The notes under the pieces were generated by a model, which saw nothing but the letters and a program-made list of their open reading frames with translations, was not told the DNA's origin and did not search any database. A program made the translations under genes and the position numbers. From the NCBI GenBank assembly GCA_964446285.1, contig CAYUNT010000097.1, positions 1 to 16,964 on the forward strand: a stretch of DNA of 16,964 nt, read 5' to 3'. Origin of the DNA: CAYUNT01 sp964446285 (GTDB lineage Bacteria > Sumerlaeota > Sumerlaeia > SLMS01 > CAYUNT01). Below are positions 1-6,723 of the stretch, piece after piece; within the stretch, counting starts at the first letter, position 1; each line of letters starts with the position of its first letter.

Positions 1-85
1 TCCCACAACATCAAACCCACCTACAACCGCTGCAAAAAAATGAGATGCGCCCTTCCATCCCCCCGCGCGCGCTTAGCGTTTGACA

Positions 86-101
86 AGGCATGGAAAATGC
101 C
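86..101 (+). promoter_or_regulatory. Candidate sigma-54 (-24/-12) promoter of the prepilin gene
   Basis: The sequence AGGCATGGAAAATGCC has GG at 87-88 and GC at 99-100 with ten bases between, as in the sigma-54 consensus TGGCACG-N4-TTGCW. It also forms a 6-bp inverted repeat (AGGCAT/ATGCCT, loop GGAAA). The expected start point near 112 would give a leader of about 30 nt. Pilin genes are classic sigma-54 targets in several bacteria. A TTGACA at 80-85 has no convincing -10 partner. The match is imperfect and similar ones occur by chance. Confidence 0.35.
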
Positions 102-140
102 TGAAAAAGACTCAACTTTGAAGTAGAAAGGAACATATTT

Positions 141-800
141 ATGACCCGCCGTTTTCATTTTCCCAGACTTCGCGGCTTTACCCTGATCGAGTTGCTGATT
201 GTGGTTGCGATCATTGCAATCCTCGCGGCAATCGCAATTCCGAACTTCCTCGAAGCGCAAACGCGCTCGAAGGTCTCGCGCGCCAAGGCGGACATGCGTT
301 CGCTCGCAACGGCAATTGAAGCCTACCGCGTGGACACAAACCGTTATCCGCCGGACTACGGAACGCAGCCCACAACGCTGTATTCGTCATATCTGCCGCG
401 CCTCGTATGGCTCTCGACTCCGATTGCCTACATCACGGCCATTCCCGAGGACCCATTCGCGGCGGCGGCCATCAGCCGGAACGCCTCAATGGCAACGCCC
501 TACCACGTGCCGTATCCGAGTGGGCCGCTTGTGCATCCATTCACGTTTGACTATGCCTATCGCATCACCGCCACCGGGCAGGATGAGGATGCGCTGTATC
601 CCGGGTTATGGACAAACCGCATCTCGCGCGGGTTTTCCAACGTGATGTGGGCGATGAAATGCGTCGGTCCGGATCTCGAAGCGACTGTGCTGGGCGCCAC
701 CACCGCGACGACTTACGATCCAACCAATGGAACGATCAGCACGGGCGATATTTTCCTGCTGGGGCCGGGCCTTGGCTTCGATGCAGGGCCGGTGCACTGA
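141..800 (+). CDS. Type IV prepilin-like / GspG-type pseudopilin
   Basis: This 219-residue protein starts with a short basic leader (MTRRFHFPRLRG) followed by the class III signal FTLIELLIVVAI, so prepilin peptidase should cut after Gly12 and methylate Phe13. Glu17 is the conserved Glu at position 5 of the mature protein. The hydrophobic helix spans about residues 13-33 and runs into PNFLEAQTRSK. The soluble part carries YPPDYG and, near the C-terminus, YDPTNGT, which I associate with GspG-like pseudopilins of uncultured and planctomycete-related bacteria. It probably assembles into a type II secretion pseudopilus or a pilus in the inner membrane and periplasm. ATG at 141 has an AAAGGA ribosome site at 127-132. 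No assembly genes lie nearby, so it is an orphan pilin-like gene. The family call is secure; the specific role is not. Confidence 0.9.
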   Translation: MTRRFHFPRLRGFTLIELLIVVAIIAILAAIAIPNFLEAQTRSKVSRAKADMRSLATAIEAYRVDTNRYPPDYGTQPTTLYSSYLPRLVWLSTPIAYITAIPEDPFAAAAISRNASMATPYHVPYPSGPLVHPFTFDYAYRITATGQDEDALYPGLWTNRISRGFSNVMWAMKCVGPDLEATVLGATTATTYDPTNGTISTGDIFLLGPGLGFDAGPVH

Positions 801-931
801 GCGCTGCTTCCGGCATTGCTACTTGAGATTCGCCAGATGCAAGGAACATGCTCGAAACGCTCGCAGGACCGGGACGGATTGAGAGAGGTGGGTTAGTATA
901 TCCTGCGGCCTGCGATATCGGCAGGGAATGA

Positions 932-1375
932 ATGGCCGCTTTCAAAAACCCGATCAATTGGCTGATAGCAGCATTGGCTGCATTCGTTGTCTGCGTAGCG
1001 GGATTTATCCTTTTCGCCCAAATAACCGGAAATATCGAAGCAAGTGTAAGAACGCGGCACTTTCGCATTCAGAAAGTTCTGGATAACGCTAGTATTCAGG
1101 AGTTCACCAGGATCAAGCCCAAGGATGGCTTTGCCATGTGGACTGCCTATCGGTGGGAAGCGCCTGCAAAACCGGGATCGCGATCAAGCGATGCATTTTC
1201 GGTTATGTTCGGGCAAAAGCAGGCGATTGTTTTTTCCGGTGACGCCAGCGCGGCAATTGAGATTTTAAAAGAAGCGGAACAAGCACATGACACTATCCAG
1301 TTGGACCGTTTCCGCTATAATCCCACCAACGGGACCAACTCGGAAGGCATGGAGTTTCGCGTGTTTCCCCAATAG
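932..1375 (+). CDS. Small membrane-anchored protein of unknown function
   Basis: This 147-residue ORF encodes one N-terminal membrane segment (about residues 9-30, NWLIAALAAFVVCVAGFILF) followed by a soluble domain of about 115 residues, presumably outside the cytoplasm. I do not recognise the domain. It is rich in Phe and charged residues, with no cysteine after the membrane segment and no obvious catalytic motif. The start is ATG 932; another ATG at 928 is out of frame. CAGGGA at 922-927 is a modest ribosome site with tight spacing. It lies 131 bp after the prepilin gene on the same strand, so it may or may not be co-transcribed. No overlapping ORF looks better and the single-anchor topology is coherent, so it is probably a real gene. 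The function is unknown. Confidence 0.6.
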   Translation: MAAFKNPINWLIAALAAFVVCVAGFILFAQITGNIEASVRTRHFRIQKVLDNASIQEFTRIKPKDGFAMWTAYRWEAPAKPGSRSSDAFSVMFGQKQAIVFSGDASAAIEILKEAEQAHDTIQLDRFRYNPTNGTNSEGMEFRVFPQ

Positions 1376-1749
1376 GGAGAGAAAAGAGCGGCTACGTTAA
1401 GTTATGCCCCAAATCCCCGCCTCATAAAAAATCTTGCTGCACCGCGCTGGGGTTTCCTTTATCTGTGCCGTCGCGCGCGGGAAAATGGCATTGTTTTGCC
1501 GTTTTGAAAACGCCGTGGCGAGGCGCCTCCGCTTGCGCCTCCATCGTCGCAAACCGCAGAGAATCACGGGCGGGACGCCCGTGCTCCTTTAGGGAAACCT
1601 TGGGCGAGACGCCCAAGCCACCGGCGCAAAAAATCACGGACGAGACGCCCGTGCTCCTTTAGGGAAACCTTGGGCGAGACGCCCAAGCCACCAGCGGATC
1701 GTCTGAATTGCAGTTGGAATCATTTGTTTTCGTGGAGAAGGTTCCGCCC
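1376..1749. other. Gene-free interval with a series of hairpins
   Basis: I see no credible gene here; the short ORFs run through repeats. Two inverted repeats precede the repeat block. 1482-1490/1497-1505 is a 9-bp stem with one G-T pair and loop TTGTTT, possibly a weak terminator for the upstream gene. 1520-1526/1535-1541 is GAGGCGC/GCGCCTC with an 8-nt loop. Four more hairpins follow (see 1562-1692). The argD ribosome site GGAGAAGG lies at 1733-1740. Confidence 0.7.
1562..1692. repeat. Direct repeat of a double-hairpin unit (2 x 61 bp, 70-bp period)
   Basis: Two 61-bp copies (1562-1622 and 1632-1692) differ at only two positions and are separated by 9 bp. Each contains two hairpins. The first is CACGGGCG-GGA-CGCCCGTG at 1565-1583, matching 1635-1653, where the left arm is CACGGACG and the loop AGA. 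The second is CTTGGGCG-AGA-CGCCCAAG at 1599-1617 and 1669-1687. They are joined by CTCCTTTAGGGAAAC and followed by CCACC. A single related hairpin follows argF. This looks like a REP-like palindromic repeat family; its mobilising enzyme, if any, is not in the window. Confidence 0.9.
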
Positions 1750-2988
1750 ATGAGCTCTTGTTCTTCCGCCCCTGCACAATCGCTTTCGTGGCCCGAGCGG
1801 GCACAGCGTGTCCTCTTCAATAACTACGGCGCGCGCGACGTCATGCTTGTGCGCGGCAAGGGATGCCGCGTGTGGGACAGCGAAGGGCGCGAGTATCTCG
1901 ACTTCCTCGCCGGAATCGCGGTGTGCAGCCTGGGCCATTGCCCCCCGGCCGTCGTCGAGGCGCTGCGCCGCCAATCGGAACTCCTTTTCCACTGCTCGAA
2001 CTTTTTCCTCATCGAGCCGCAAATCCGCCTGGGCGAACTTCTTGTCGAAAAAACCGGCCTGGACAAATGCATGTTCGTCAACACGGGCGCGGAGGCGACG
2101 GAAGGCTCGATCAAACTCGCCCGCTATTACTCGAATAAAACCTATGGCATGGAAAAACGCTCGACAATCCTTACCTGCACGGGGTCGTTTCACGGGCGCA
2201 CGATGGGCGGACTGAGCGCCACCCACTCATCCAAATGCCGCGATGGCTTTGATCCATTTCTCCCCGGATTCCGCTTTGTGGAATATAACAACCCGGCCGA
2301 CCTGCGCGCCAAAATGGACGACACCGTCTGCGCCATCCTTTTCGAGACGGTCCAGGGCGAAGGCGGCATTCGTCCTGCCAGCGAGGAGTTTCTGCGGACG
2401 GCGCGCGCCCTTTGCGATGAGCACGATGCCTGCCTGATTCTCGACGAGGTTCAATGCGGATTCTCGCGCACGGGACACTACTTCGCCTGGCAGGCTTGCG
2501 AGGGGTTGAAACCCGACGTAGTGGCGCTTGCCAAGGCGATTGCCGGCGGAGTCCCCGTCGGCGCGATTGTGGCGCGCGGCAAGTGGGCCGATGTTTTCGA
2601 GCCGGGCAAGCACGGCACCACATACGGCGGCAATCCGCTGGCCACGGCGGCGGCGCTGGCGGCCGCGGGCGAACTGCTCACCGATAAAATGCTTGCTCAT
2701 GTCCGCGAAACGGGCGCTTTCCTGCGCGCCCGCCTCGAAGCCCTCGCCCCGCGCCATCCGGTAATTCGCGAGGTGCGCGGATGCGGCCTCATGCTTGGCG
2801 TCGAACTCGCCGAACCGGGCGCGGATGTCTATAAGGCTTGCCTGCGCCGCGGACTCATTATCAATTGCACTGCGATCAAGGTGCTGCGCATTGTTCCACC
2901 GCTGATCGTGACGCGCGAAGAGTGCGAAAAAGCGGTGGGAATCATTGATGCCGCGCTTTCGGAAGTCTTTGGCGCTCCGCGCGCCTGA
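1750..2988 (+). CDS. argD: Acetylornithine aminotransferase (class III PLP aminotransferase)
   Basis: The predicted enzyme moves an amino group from glutamate to N-acetylglutamate semialdehyde, giving N-acetylornithine, in the cytoplasm. The 412-residue product has the class III fold: PLP phosphate-binding NTGAEATEG, SFHGRTMG, LDEVQCGFSRTG with Asp232 (binds the PLP ring nitrogen) and Gln235, and Lys262 in VALAKAIAGGVPVGA, which should form the Schiff base. TTYGGNPLA also fits. The frame is open back to a TTG at 1708, but ATG 1750 is the better start because GGAGAAGG sits about 9 bases upstream and residue alignment begins there. argF follows after 83 bp on the same strand, supporting the arginine role over GABA or ornithine aminotransferase activity. 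As in many ArgD proteins, it might also act in lysine synthesis. Confidence 0.93.
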   Translation: MSSCSSAPAQSLSWPERAQRVLFNNYGARDVMLVRGKGCRVWDSEGREYLDFLAGIAVCSLGHCPPAVVEALRRQSELLFHCSNFFLIEPQIRLGELLVEKTGLDKCMFVNTGAEATEGSIKLARYYSNKTYGMEKRSTILTCTGSFHGRTMGGLSATHSSKCRDGFDPFLPGFRFVEYNNPADLRAKMDDTVCAILFETVQGEGGIRPASEEFLRTARALCDEHDACLILDEVQCGFSRTGHYFAWQACEGLKPDVVALAKAIAGGVPVGAIVARGKWADVFEPGKHGTTYGGNPLATAAALAAAGELLTDKMLAHVRETGAFLRARLEALAPRHPVIREVRGCGLMLGVELAEPGADVYKACLRRGLIINCTAIKVLRIVPPLIVTREECEKAVGIIDAALSEVFGAPRA

Positions 2989-3071
2989 TCCATACTCCAG
3001 TTTTTACACGGCCCGGGCTATGCAATTTCGCCAGCCGGGCAAAGATTACTACTTTTCCGGAGAATCGTCTG

Positions 3072-4043
3072 ATGAGCAAAAAAACCGCTGCATCCCCCAA
3101 GCCATTGCGCCACCTGCTTTCGATTGCCGATCTCACGCGCGAGGATGTTGAGAAACTGTTCGCCCTGACGCGCGAACTGAAGGACGAACTCAAAGCCGCG
3201 CACGCCAAGCGCGTCTTGCCCAAACCGCGCCTCCAGGGCGCCGTGCTCGCCATGATCTTTCAGAAACCCTCGCTGCGCACGCGCTGCACGTTCGAGGCGG
3301 GCATGTATCAACTCGGCGGACACGCCATGTATCTCGCCCCGAGCGACATCGGCCTTGGGCGCCGCGAATCTGTGAAAGACGTGGCGCAAAGCCTCGGACG
3401 CTGGGCACAGATCATCATGGCCCGCGTGTTCATGCAGACCACGATCCACGAACTCGCCGACCACGCAGGAATTCCGGTCATTAATGGCCTTTCCGAACTC
3501 GAACACCCCTGCCAGGTGCTGGGCGACTTTTTTTCAATGCTTGAACATCACGGCTCACTGAAGGATTTCCGCCTGACCTGGGTGGGTGACGGATTCAACG
3601 TGTGCAACTCGCTGATGCTGCTTTCGGCGATCATGGATGTCCATCTGACGATGTCCACGCCAAAAGGCTATGATCCGCCGGATTCGATTTGGAAATTGGC
3701 GCACAAGTTGAATCCGCGCGCAGATGAATTTCTGAAGATCGAACGCGACCCCGCGCGCGCAGTTGCAAATGCGGATGCCGTTTATACGGACATCTGGGCC
3801 AGCATGGGACTCGAAACCGAAGCCGAACAGCGCAAAAAGGACTTTGCGCCCTACCAGGTGAACGCGGCCCTGATGGAAAAAGCGCCGAAACACGCCGTCG
3901 TGATGCACGACCTTCCCGCCCACCGCGGCGAAGAAATCACCGACGAAGTTATGGACAGCCCGCGCGCCGCGATTATATGGGATCAGGCCGAAAACCGCCT
4001 CCATGTGCAGAAGGCGATCATGTGCACGCTGGCCGGCGAATAA
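3072..4043 (+). CDS. argF: Ornithine carbamoyltransferase
   Basis: This cytoplasmic enzyme makes citrulline from ornithine and carbamoyl phosphate. At 323 residues it has normal family length. Carbamoyl-phosphate-binding SLRTR is at 67-71 (the STRTR variant found in many family members), HPCQ at 145-148, VYTDIWASMG at 237-246 and the C-terminal HDLPAHRGEEI loop at 279-289. In well-studied OTCases this loop reads HCLP and its Cys contacts ornithine; here residue 280 is Asp. The usual GDGNNV reads GDGFNV at 172-177. The overall match still favours OTCase over N-acetyl- or N-succinylornithine carbamoyltransferase, but the loop change leaves some doubt about substrate. ATG 3072 has GGAG at 3059-3062. 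It lies 83 bp after argD, probably in one transcript, and is followed by a structured region and a terminator. Confidence 0.93.
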   Translation: MSKKTAASPKPLRHLLSIADLTREDVEKLFALTRELKDELKAAHAKRVLPKPRLQGAVLAMIFQKPSLRTRCTFEAGMYQLGGHAMYLAPSDIGLGRRESVKDVAQSLGRWAQIIMARVFMQTTIHELADHAGIPVINGLSELEHPCQVLGDFFSMLEHHGSLKDFRLTWVGDGFNVCNSLMLLSAIMDVHLTMSTPKGYDPPDSIWKLAHKLNPRADEFLKIERDPARAVANADAVYTDIWASMGLETEAEQRKKDFAPYQVNAALMEKAPKHAVVMHDLPAHRGEEITDEVMDSPRAAIIWDQAENRLHVQKAIMCTLAGE

Positions 4044-4049
4044 GGGCTT

Positions 4050-4137
4050 ATCCGAAAACTCACCCAAGAATCTTGGACGAGACGTCCAAGCCACCAGAGG
4101 TTTTCGGATTAACCTCAAGACAGACGTTTCCGAAAAC
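4050..4137 (+). repeat. Structured argF 3' region: REP-like hairpin inside alternative longer stems
   Basis: The hairpin CTTGGACG-AGA-CGTCCAAG (4072-4090, followed by CCACCAG) belongs to the family of 1562-1692; its G-C to A-T change occurs in both arms, preserving pairing. It sits inside a 10-bp inverted repeat, ATCCGAAAAC (4050-4059) and GTTTTCGGAT (4100-4109). A second TCCGAAAAC at 4129-4137 could pair with the same middle arm instead, so two mutually exclusive long stems are possible. Confidence 0.75.
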
Positions 4138-4146
4138 GCCGATAAC

Positions 4147-4189
4147 ACAACGCGGGGGGCCTCGCACACACGCCCCCCGCAGTTGTTTT
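4147..4189 (+). terminator. Rho-independent terminator of the argD-argF unit
   Basis: GCGGGGGGC (4152-4160) pairs with GCCCCCCGC (4172-4180) across an 11-nt loop. ACAAC/GTTGT extends the stem by 5 bp past a bulged A. A T-rich run (4183-4189) follows, about 105 bp after the argF stop. The stem also lies 75 bp beyond the end of the convergent C39 gene and may stop transcription from that side less efficiently. Confidence 0.85.
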
Positions 4190-4260
4190 AAGCCCATGTG
4201 GAAAACGATTTTGGGCCTGGGTATGTTTGAAAGATCGGATTCGTTAGCGGGGATGGTGAA

Positions 4261-5673
4261 TTATTTGCCACCTTCCAGGAAGCAATAGGGGCGGGGAAGA
4301 TGCCATTCGTGAGGCGCGCCGATAATTCCCACGCCGCCTCGATTGATCCACACGCGCTGAATTCCCTCTCGCTTGTAAGCCCGGAAGCCGTTCTCGCGTT
4401 TGCTGCGGCCCGGATCGCTCACCAAAATCCGCCCATCGGCGTCGATTCCGCGCAAAACGATGATGTGGCCGCCTGTATCGTAATTCGGCGCTTCCTCCAG
4501 GTCACCTTTCCTGATTTGCAGGCTCACGATGATGGGCAAACCGAGCCGGAAATACGGTTCGGCTTCATCGAGCGAACGGAAGCGCTCGACCCAGGTGTCG
4601 AGGCCCGACTCGGACAAAACCTGCGCGGCGCGAGGCCAGCATCCGTAAATCCCCGCGCGGCGGTCAAAGGCCCGAGCCGCCACGTCCGTCGTCGGGCACG
4701 AATCCCCGAAGTATTCCTTCACAATCGAAACGCTTGTCGGGCAGCATATATAGTCTTCAAGCGGAGGACCTATCACCTGCGTGCGCCAGGGAACGCGGGC
4801 AAGGTCAAGCGTCAACGCTCCGGAATTCACTTTCGACGGCGCGGCGGGCAAATCAGCAAGCAATTGGCGGCGCATTTCCACGCGTTTGGCGTTTGGCATC
4901 ACTTCAGCGGGCGGCATAACCGGATTGGCGGCGGCCAGCGCGAAATGCCGCAAGCGCGGACGCGATGCCCAGCGCACGAACTCTTCGGCGCGGCTGGACG
5001 GCGTTGCTGTTGTTGCGGTTGATGCGGAAGTTGTCGTGTCACCGAATGCGGAGCCTTTCCAAAACCGAATTCGCCACTGAATCGCCACTGCCGGTTGATT
5101 GGCGATCACGTAATCGTCATCCACGAGAACGAAAGAGTCCTTCATCATTAGCGGCGGTGAAGTCGGGTCGTCTGTGCCGTCTGTGCCGAGGTCATACCAT
5201 GCGCTCCAAGTGGAGGGAGAAGAGCAAGCGAGTTGTGGGTTGTGAGTTGTGGGTTGTGAGTTGGAAGCACCCGGCTCGGATGGATCCGCCGCCCAGCGAA
5301 ACCGCAAATCCACAGCGAAACCCATTTGCGCGGTATCGAATTCGACATTCCACGAAGGCAGGAATTCCGTGGCGGGGAAAGGCAATTTCACCTCGGGAGA
5401 CATATAAACATGATAAGGCAAAGGCGTTGCGGAATTTCCGTATTCTCTCGGCGGAAGCGAATCGCTCCAGGCGAGGCTGCCATCGGGATCAAGGCGCATT
5501 CCGCGCAATACGCCCGCGGAAAAATCCTCCGCGCCGCGCCAGACAAGAAGCGCATCCGCCGAGGCATCCGATCCTTTCAGGCGATGCGCCTGGGCATTGC
5601 CGTTCCAAATCGCGAATATGACCAAAAGAAGCGCCCAAAAGGATATGGCGAGCCGGGAAGTTTGCGATGGCAT
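4261..5673 (-). CDS. Secreted C39-like cysteine peptidase family protein
   Basis: This 470-residue protein has a signal peptide (SFWALLLVIF core, likely cut after AQA at 29) and a C-terminal Peptidase_C39_2-like domain from about residue 295. The catalytic set looks like Cys310 (ICCPTSVSIV, usually CGPTS), His403 (GGHIIVLRG) and Asp420 (VSDPG). Such proteins cleave peptides outside the cytoplasm, but this substrate is unknown. Residues 30-290 form an unassigned beta-rich region, interrupted by low-complexity stretches: a 14-bp repeat encodes NSQPTTHNPQ (138-147), a 9-bp repeat encodes GTDGTD (163-168), and a Ser/Thr stretch lies at 213-227. ATG 5673 is chosen because GGAG precedes it by 7 bases and a signal peptide starts there; the open frame back to 5748 translates intergenic 9-bp repeats. 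It is the last gene of the minus-strand cluster, 267 bp beyond the methyltransferase. Confidence 0.8.
   Translation of the reverse strand: MPSQTSRLAISFWALLLVIFAIWNGNAQAHRLKGSDASADALLVWRGAEDFSAGVLRGMRLDPDGSLAWSDSLPPREYGNSATPLPYHVYMSPEVKLPFPATEFLPSWNVEFDTAQMGFAVDLRFRWAADPSEPGASNSQPTTHNPQLACSSPSTWSAWYDLGTDGTDDPTSPPLMMKDSFVLVDDDYVIANQPAVAIQWRIRFWKGSAFGDTTTSASTATTATPSSRAEEFVRWASRPRLRHFALAAANPVMPPAEVMPNAKRVEMRRQLLADLPAAPSKVNSGALTLDLARVPWRTQVIGPPLEDYICCPTSVSIVKEYFGDSCPTTDVAARAFDRRAGIYGCWPRAAQVLSESGLDTWVERFRSLDEAEPYFRLGLPIIVSLQIRKGDLEEAPNYDTGGHIIVLRGIDADGRILVSDPGRSKRENGFRAYKREGIQRVWINRGGVGIIGAPHEWHLPRPYCFLEGGK
5170..5187. repeat. Tandem 9-bp repeat inside the C39 gene
   Basis: GTCTGTGCC occurs twice in a row in phase with the codons and encodes the repeated GTD-GTD. 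It resembles the GTC-containing 9-bp repeats at 5708-5746 and 16823-16849, though with so few copies the relation is tentative. Confidence 0.6.
5230..5263. repeat. 14-bp tandem repeat inside the C39 gene
   Basis: GAGTTGTGGGTTGT is present 2.4 times (5230-5243, 5244-5257, 5258-5263). Each unit is two degenerate 7-mers. It is read in frame on the minus strand as a Ser/Gln/Pro/Thr/His/Asn linker. Near-identical words occur between genes at 5915-5940 and 16722-16755. Confidence 0.9.
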
Positions 5674-5707
5674 ACAGCTGCTCCGATGACTTGGTAGACA
5701 AAGGCGG

Positions 5708-5746
5708 GACCTATGCGACTTATGAGACCTATGGGACTTATGAGAC
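5708..5746. repeat. 9/18-bp minisatellite upstream of the C39 gene
   Basis: Two 18-bp copies (5708-5725 and 5726-5743) differ by one base, each made of two 9-mers, GACCTATGS and GACTTATGA, with a partial third. Read on the minus strand in the frame of the C39 gene it gives SHKSHRSHKSHRS, an artefact rather than a natural N-terminus. Confidence 0.9.
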
Positions 5747-5748
5747 AA

Positions 5749-5940
5749 TTAGGGCCTGACAATGAGTGCAACCCGCAACCTACTCCAACAATTCGCAACC
5801 CACTCCGGCAATCCGCGGTCCCTGCCCACGATTCGCCATTCCCTGCCACCCGCCCGCTATTTGCTATTCACTGAGCACGGCCCGCTGATTACTGTTCGCG
5901 ATCTTTCTCACAGATCACAACCCGCAACTCCCAACTCCCC
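5749..5940. repeat. Repeat-patchwork gap between methyltransferase and C39 gene
   Basis: This gene-free interval consists of short degenerate words (GCAACCC, CACTCC, ATTCGC, CGCAACTC and variants) recurring at 7- to 9-bp intervals. GAGTTGCGGGTTGTGA occurs on the minus strand at 5915-5930 and identically on the plus strand at 16734-16749. I see no promoter or terminator I can support. Confidence 0.65.
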
Positions 5941-6687
5941 TTACGGCCTCCGCGCCAGGCACAACAGCGTCACCCCCTGCGGCAGTGAATGCCGGCGCAG
6001 CCACCACGCCTCGACTTCGAGCAGCTTGATGAGCGCCTGGTTGATGATCCGGGGCAAGACGATCAGATGCGTCTTGGGCGAGTGATTGTTGGCCGATTTT
6101 TTACGTTTCAGCCAGCGCTGCAGCCGCCGAAACGCCACAATCGGCGCGTAGGTGGTCGAGATGGCAAACGAGAATTTTTCCAGCCGGAATCCGCCTTCTT
6201 CGAGCAACCGCCGCAATTGCACGTCCGAATAGCGCCGGTAGTGATGCAGCGCTTCATCGTGCTCGCTCCAGAGCCATTGATGCGCCGGGACGGTGATGAC
6301 AGCGCATCCGCCCGGCCGAAGAACACGGAAAAACTGCTGCACCAGCAGGTCATCGCGCTCGACGTGTTCGAGCATGTCCAGCGCCAGGATCAGATCAAAC
6401 GAGGCATCGCGAAACGGCAGTTGAATCACATCCGCCTGCACCAGCCGGTCAATCCCGCGTTTGCGGCAGAAGTCCATCGCCAGATGCGAAAAATCCAGTC
6501 CAACCGGCTGATACGGGGCCAGGCTCTGCAGCATCAACCCCGTGCCGCAGCCGACATCGAGCACTTGCGCGCCCGGCCGCAGCAATCCATGCGCCTCGAG
6601 GCAGGCCGTGATGATCTTCTTGCGACCCTGGAACCACCAATAGGTGCTTTCCAGGGCAAACATTTTTTCATATTCGATCGGTTCCAT
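5941..6687 (-). CDS. Class I SAM-dependent methyltransferase
   Basis: This 248-residue protein has a Rossmann-type methyltransferase core: VLDVGCGTG (42-50) binds S-adenosylmethionine, Asp65 in VGLDFS probably contacts the ribose, ADVIQLPF (85-92) follows, then LALDMLEHV (101-109) and VLRPGG (122-127). It fits the Methyltransf_11 type. The N-terminal YWWFQGRKKII and the C-terminal helical region with WWLRRHSLPQG resemble methyltransferases found near glycan or lipid genes, but no such genes are here and the substrate is unknown. ATG 6687 has GGGAG about 7 bases upstream. It lies 36 bp after accA on the same strand, so co-transcription is likely. Confidence is high for the fold, low for the substrate. 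Confidence 0.85.
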   Translation of the reverse strand: MEPIEYEKMFALESTYWWFQGRKKIITACLEAHGLLRPGAQVLDVGCGTGLMLQSLAPYQPVGLDFSHLAMDFCRKRGIDRLVQADVIQLPFRDASFDLILALDMLEHVERDDLLVQQFFRVLRPGGCAVITVPAHQWLWSEHDEALHHYRRYSDVQLRRLLEEGGFRLEKFSFAISTTYAPIVAFRRLQRWLKRKKSANNHSPKTHLIVLPRIINQALIKLLEVEAWWLRRHSLPQGVTLLCLARRP

Positions 6688-6723
6688 TGAGGCTCCCGGC
6701 AGGCGGCGATGGAGTCCGCTTGT

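Noticed and set aside
1465..1662. A 65-codon ORF before argD
   Set aside because: Its second half translates the hairpin repeat; it has no good ribosome site and no gene-like composition.
1562..1692. CRISPR-like array
   Set aside because: There are only two units with a 9-bp spacer and internal hairpins, no variable spacers of usual length and no cas genes.
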